Assembly (NCBI GenBank): GCA_026416775.1 | Contig: JAOAEN010000103.1 | Span: 1-5,291, forward strand | Source of the DNA: Dehalococcoidales bacterium | GTDB taxonomy: Bacteria; Chloroflexota; Dehalococcoidia; Dehalococcoidales; RBG-16-60-22 | Length of the DNA stretch: 5,291 nt | Direction: 5' to 3' | Shown here: positions 3,379 through 5,291 of the stretch, one piece after another | How the letters are laid out: each line of letters begins with the position of its first letter | How positions within the stretch are numbered: position 1 is the first letter of the stretch | Notes under the pieces: model-generated | Databases searched by the model: none | Told to the model about the DNA's origin: nothing | What the model saw: only the letters and a program-made list of their open reading frames with translations | Made by a program: the position numbers and the translations under genes

Positions 3379-5291
3379 TTGGACAGTAAAGTCAGCGAGA
3401 TAACGCTTACTTCGGATGCCCCCGGTGCAAGGCTTTTCATGCTGGGTAACGAGGCGATTGCCCGCGGGGCAATCGAGGCGGGGGTGCAGGTGGCGGCGGC
3501 ATATCCCGGTACTCCTTCCAGCGAGATCATGAATACCCTGACGGAGCTTGCCGAGAAGCTCGGGATTTATGCCGAATGGTCGATCAACGAGAAGGTTGCC
3601 CTTGAGGTGGCGATCGCCGCCTCGGTGGCTGGGCTGAGGGCGCTTGCCGTGATGAAGCACGTTGGCGTGAACGTCGCCCATGATGCACTCATGTCCGCAA
3701 GCTACATGGGAGCGCGCGGCGGGCTCGTGTTGATTTCGGCGGACGATCCCGGGCAGTGGAGCTCACAGAACGAGCAGGACAACCGCTATATTGCGCGACA
3801 GGCTTATATCCCCGTGCTTGAGCCGGCTACCGCCCAGGAGGCCAAGGACATGCTTGTGGATGCCTACCGGCTCAGCGAAGAATACGGGCAGATGTTCATG
3901 CTCCGCTCGGTAACGCGCATCGGGCATGCGCGGAGCGATGTTACCCTCGGCAGGATTGAGGCGCAGAAGCGGCAGGGTAAGTTCGTCAGGGACTTCCAGA
4001 AGCTGGTATGTCTGCCGCAGAATTTCCGCATCAACCGCCGTCTTCTCATCCAGAGGATGGCGAAGATCAAAGAAGCGGTGGAAAAGCTATCCTATAACCA
4101 GCTTGTCATCCGGAAGGGTGCGAAGCTCGGCGTGGCTGCCTGCGGAATTGCCTATGGCTATGCCCTTGAGGCGATCCGCTGGCTGGGGCTTGAAGACAGG
4201 GTATCGGTCCTCAAGGTTGGTACACCGTACCCGCTTCCCGAGAAGATGGTACGTGAGTTCCTTGCCTCGGTGCCGGAAGTGCTCGTCTGCGAGGAGCTTG
4301 AGCCTTTTGTTGAGGACGGCATCAAGGTCATTGCCAAGGATGCCGGCCTTGCGGTGAAGGTTCATGGTAAAGACGTGCTCCCTCTTGCCGGTGAGCTTTC
4401 CACACGGATCATCGCCGAGGCCTTGAGCCGGATGACCGGTGTTAAACCACAGGTTGATTTTGCGGCAATCGACCGGCTTCGCGAGGATGTCAGTCCGCTT
4501 CTCCCTCTGCGTCCCCCGGCGATGTGCGCGGGATGCCCCCACCGGGCGACAGCCTATGCCATCAATATTGCCTGCCGCCGCTACCAGCAGGAGACGGGGC
4601 GTGAGCCGGTGAAGACCGGGGATATCGGCTGTTATGCCCTTGCCGCCAATCCCCCGCTCAATTCCGATGACATTGCCATCTGCATGGGTGGTGCCTTCGG
4701 ACTTGCCAACGGCTTTGCCCATGTGCTTGATGTACCGGTGGTGGCGCACCTCGGTGACTCCACCTTCTTCCATTCCGGTATTCCCCCGATGATCAATGCG
4801 GTTACCAACAGAGCAAGGACGGTCATGGTGGTGATGGACAATTCCACCACGGGCATGACCGGTTTTCAACCCCACCCCGGTGCCCCTGCTGACCCGGCTC
4901 TGGGTGTGAGGATTGAGGATATCGCCCGGGCAAGCGGGGTGAAGTTCGTTGAGGTGGTGGACTCTTTTGACCTGCCGCGCCTTATTGAGGTGCTGGAAAA
5001 GGCGCTGAAATACGAGGGACCCTCGGTCATCGTGGCAAGGAGGCTCTGCAACATCCTTGACCAGAGGCGCAAGCGCGAGGCGGGTGAAAAGACCGTTCCC
5101 TACGAGGTGGACAGGGACAAATGCCTCGCCAGCAGTCCGCCTTACTGCCAGGCGACCTGCCCCCTGCATATTGACGTCCGCGGCTATGTCGGGCTGATAA
5201 AAGAGGGGAAATTTGATGAAGCCCTTGCCCTGATCAAGAAGACGCTGCCCTTCCCCGGCATCATCAGCCGCGTCTGCACGCATCCCTGCGA
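3379..5291 (+). CDS. iorA: Indolepyruvate:ferredoxin oxidoreductase alpha-like protein fused to a GltD/NfnB-type flavoprotein module (3' partial)
   Basis: The frame is open for 637 codons and leaves the window. IorA-type enzymes use thiamine diphosphate (TPP) to decarboxylate aryl-pyruvates to acyl-CoA and reduce ferredoxin. The pyrimidine-binding half shows GNEAIARGAIEAG (23-35), YPGTPSSE (42-49), INEKVALE (69-76, candidate catalytic E71) and DDPGQWSSQNEQDNR (122-136). The TPP half shows C383-x2-C386-PHR, GDIGCYAL (414-421 region), GDSTFFHSGI (459-468) and DNSTTGMTGFQPHPG (487-501), the metal/TPP site. After VIVARRLCNIL (550-560), where IorA normally has two ferredoxin motifs, there is VDRDKC582-x7-C590-x3-C594-PLHIDVRGYVGLIKEGKFDEAL, then SRVC633-THPC637. 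This is the N-terminal Fe-S domain of GltD, NfnB and dihydropyrimidine dehydrogenase; FAD and NAD(P)H domains should follow beyond the edge. The second cysteine of the usual C-x2-C is S585. An iorB partner is not visible. Fusion seen; electron path inferred. Confidence 0.93.
   Translation, partial: MDSKVSEITLTSDAPGARLFMLGNEAIARGAIEAGVQVAAAYPGTPSSEIMNTLTELAEKLGIYAEWSINEKVALEVAIAASVAGLRALAVMKHVGVNVAHDALMSASYMGARGGLVLISADDPGQWSSQNEQDNRYIARQAYIPVLEPATAQEAKDMLVDAYRLSEEYGQMFMLRSVTRIGHARSDVTLGRIEAQKRQGKFVRDFQKLVCLPQNFRINRRLLIQRMAKIKEAVEKLSYNQLVIRKGAKLGVAACGIAYGYALEAIRWLGLEDRVSVLKVGTPYPLPEKMVREFLASVPEVLVCEELEPFVEDGIKVIAKDAGLAVKVHGKDVLPLAGELSTRIIAEALSRMTGVKPQVDFAAIDRLREDVSPLLPLRPPAMCAGCPHRATAYAINIACRRYQQETGREPVKTGDIGCYALAANPPLNSDDIAICMGGAFGLANGFAHVLDVPVVAHLGDSTFFHSGIPPMINAVTNRARTVMVVMDNSTTGMTGFQPHPGAPADPALGVRIEDIARASGVKFVEVVDSFDLPRLIEVLEKALKYEGPSVIVARRLCNILDQRRKREAGEKTVPYEVDRDKCLASSPPYCQATCPLHIDVRGYVGLIKEGKFDEALALIKKTLPFPGIISRVCTHPC

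Noticed and set aside
3151..3681. 176-codon minus-strand frame spanning the promoter and the start of the iorA-like gene
   Set aside because: It overlaps conserved IorA sequence and a good promoter on the other strand, and shows no family resemblance.
4087..5283. 398-codon minus-strand open frame
   Set aside because: It lies antisense to the iorA-like gene, whose motifs are unambiguous on the plus strand. Its translation is low-complexity, His/Gly/Arg-rich and resembles no family I know.

Overview
The window holds three redox genes and a repeat-rich spacer, probably from a strict anaerobe assembled from metagenomic or genomic short reads. Coding sequence is GC-rich and the spacer is visibly richer in A/T. 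The gene set (a NuoF/HndC-type flavoprotein with an added ferredoxin domain, a thioredoxin-reductase-like flavoprotein and an indolepyruvate:ferredoxin oxidoreductase-like enzyme) fits an anaerobe living on ferredoxin/NAD(P)H chemistry. A Chloroflexota (Dehalococcoidia-like) or Desulfobacterota source is my guess from gene style only and is not proven by the sequence.

Layout. Bases 1-17 are the end of the Tn5/Nextera mosaic end, so the left edge is a contig end with residual adapter and the apparent ATG start there is artificial. Bases 18-1245 (+) are the 3' part of a NuoF-family gene. A short convergent spacer with two hairpins follows. Bases 1378-2301 (-) encode a complete thioredoxin-reductase-like protein. 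A spacer of about 1.08 kb (2302-3378) lies between this gene and the next, divergent one. Its middle (about 2456-3000) is a degenerate array of GGGG/CCCC hairpin repeats bracketed by two long inverted repeats. Its right end has a good sigma70-type promoter with an operator-like palindrome on the -35 box. From 3379 (+, TTG start behind a strong Shine-Dalgarno site) a large gene runs off the right edge.

The most interesting gene is the last one. It has the full pyrimidine-binding and thiamine-diphosphate-binding halves of IorA, but the usual C-terminal 2x[4Fe-4S] ferredoxin domain is absent. In its place, in the same frame, begins the N-terminal Fe-S domain of the GltD/NfnB/dihydropyrimidine-dehydrogenase family of FAD-NAD(P)H oxidoreductases. 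I read this as an arylpyruvate (2-oxoacid) oxidoreductase alpha subunit covalently joined to a flavin/NAD(P)H module, possibly passing electrons from 2-oxoacid oxidation to NAD(P)+ within one polypeptide. With the NuoF-like NADH module and the TrxB-like flavoprotein nearby, the locus looks like a hub linking 2-oxoacid, ferredoxin, NAD(P)H and thiol pools. That joint role is inference; the fusion itself is read directly from the uninterrupted frame.
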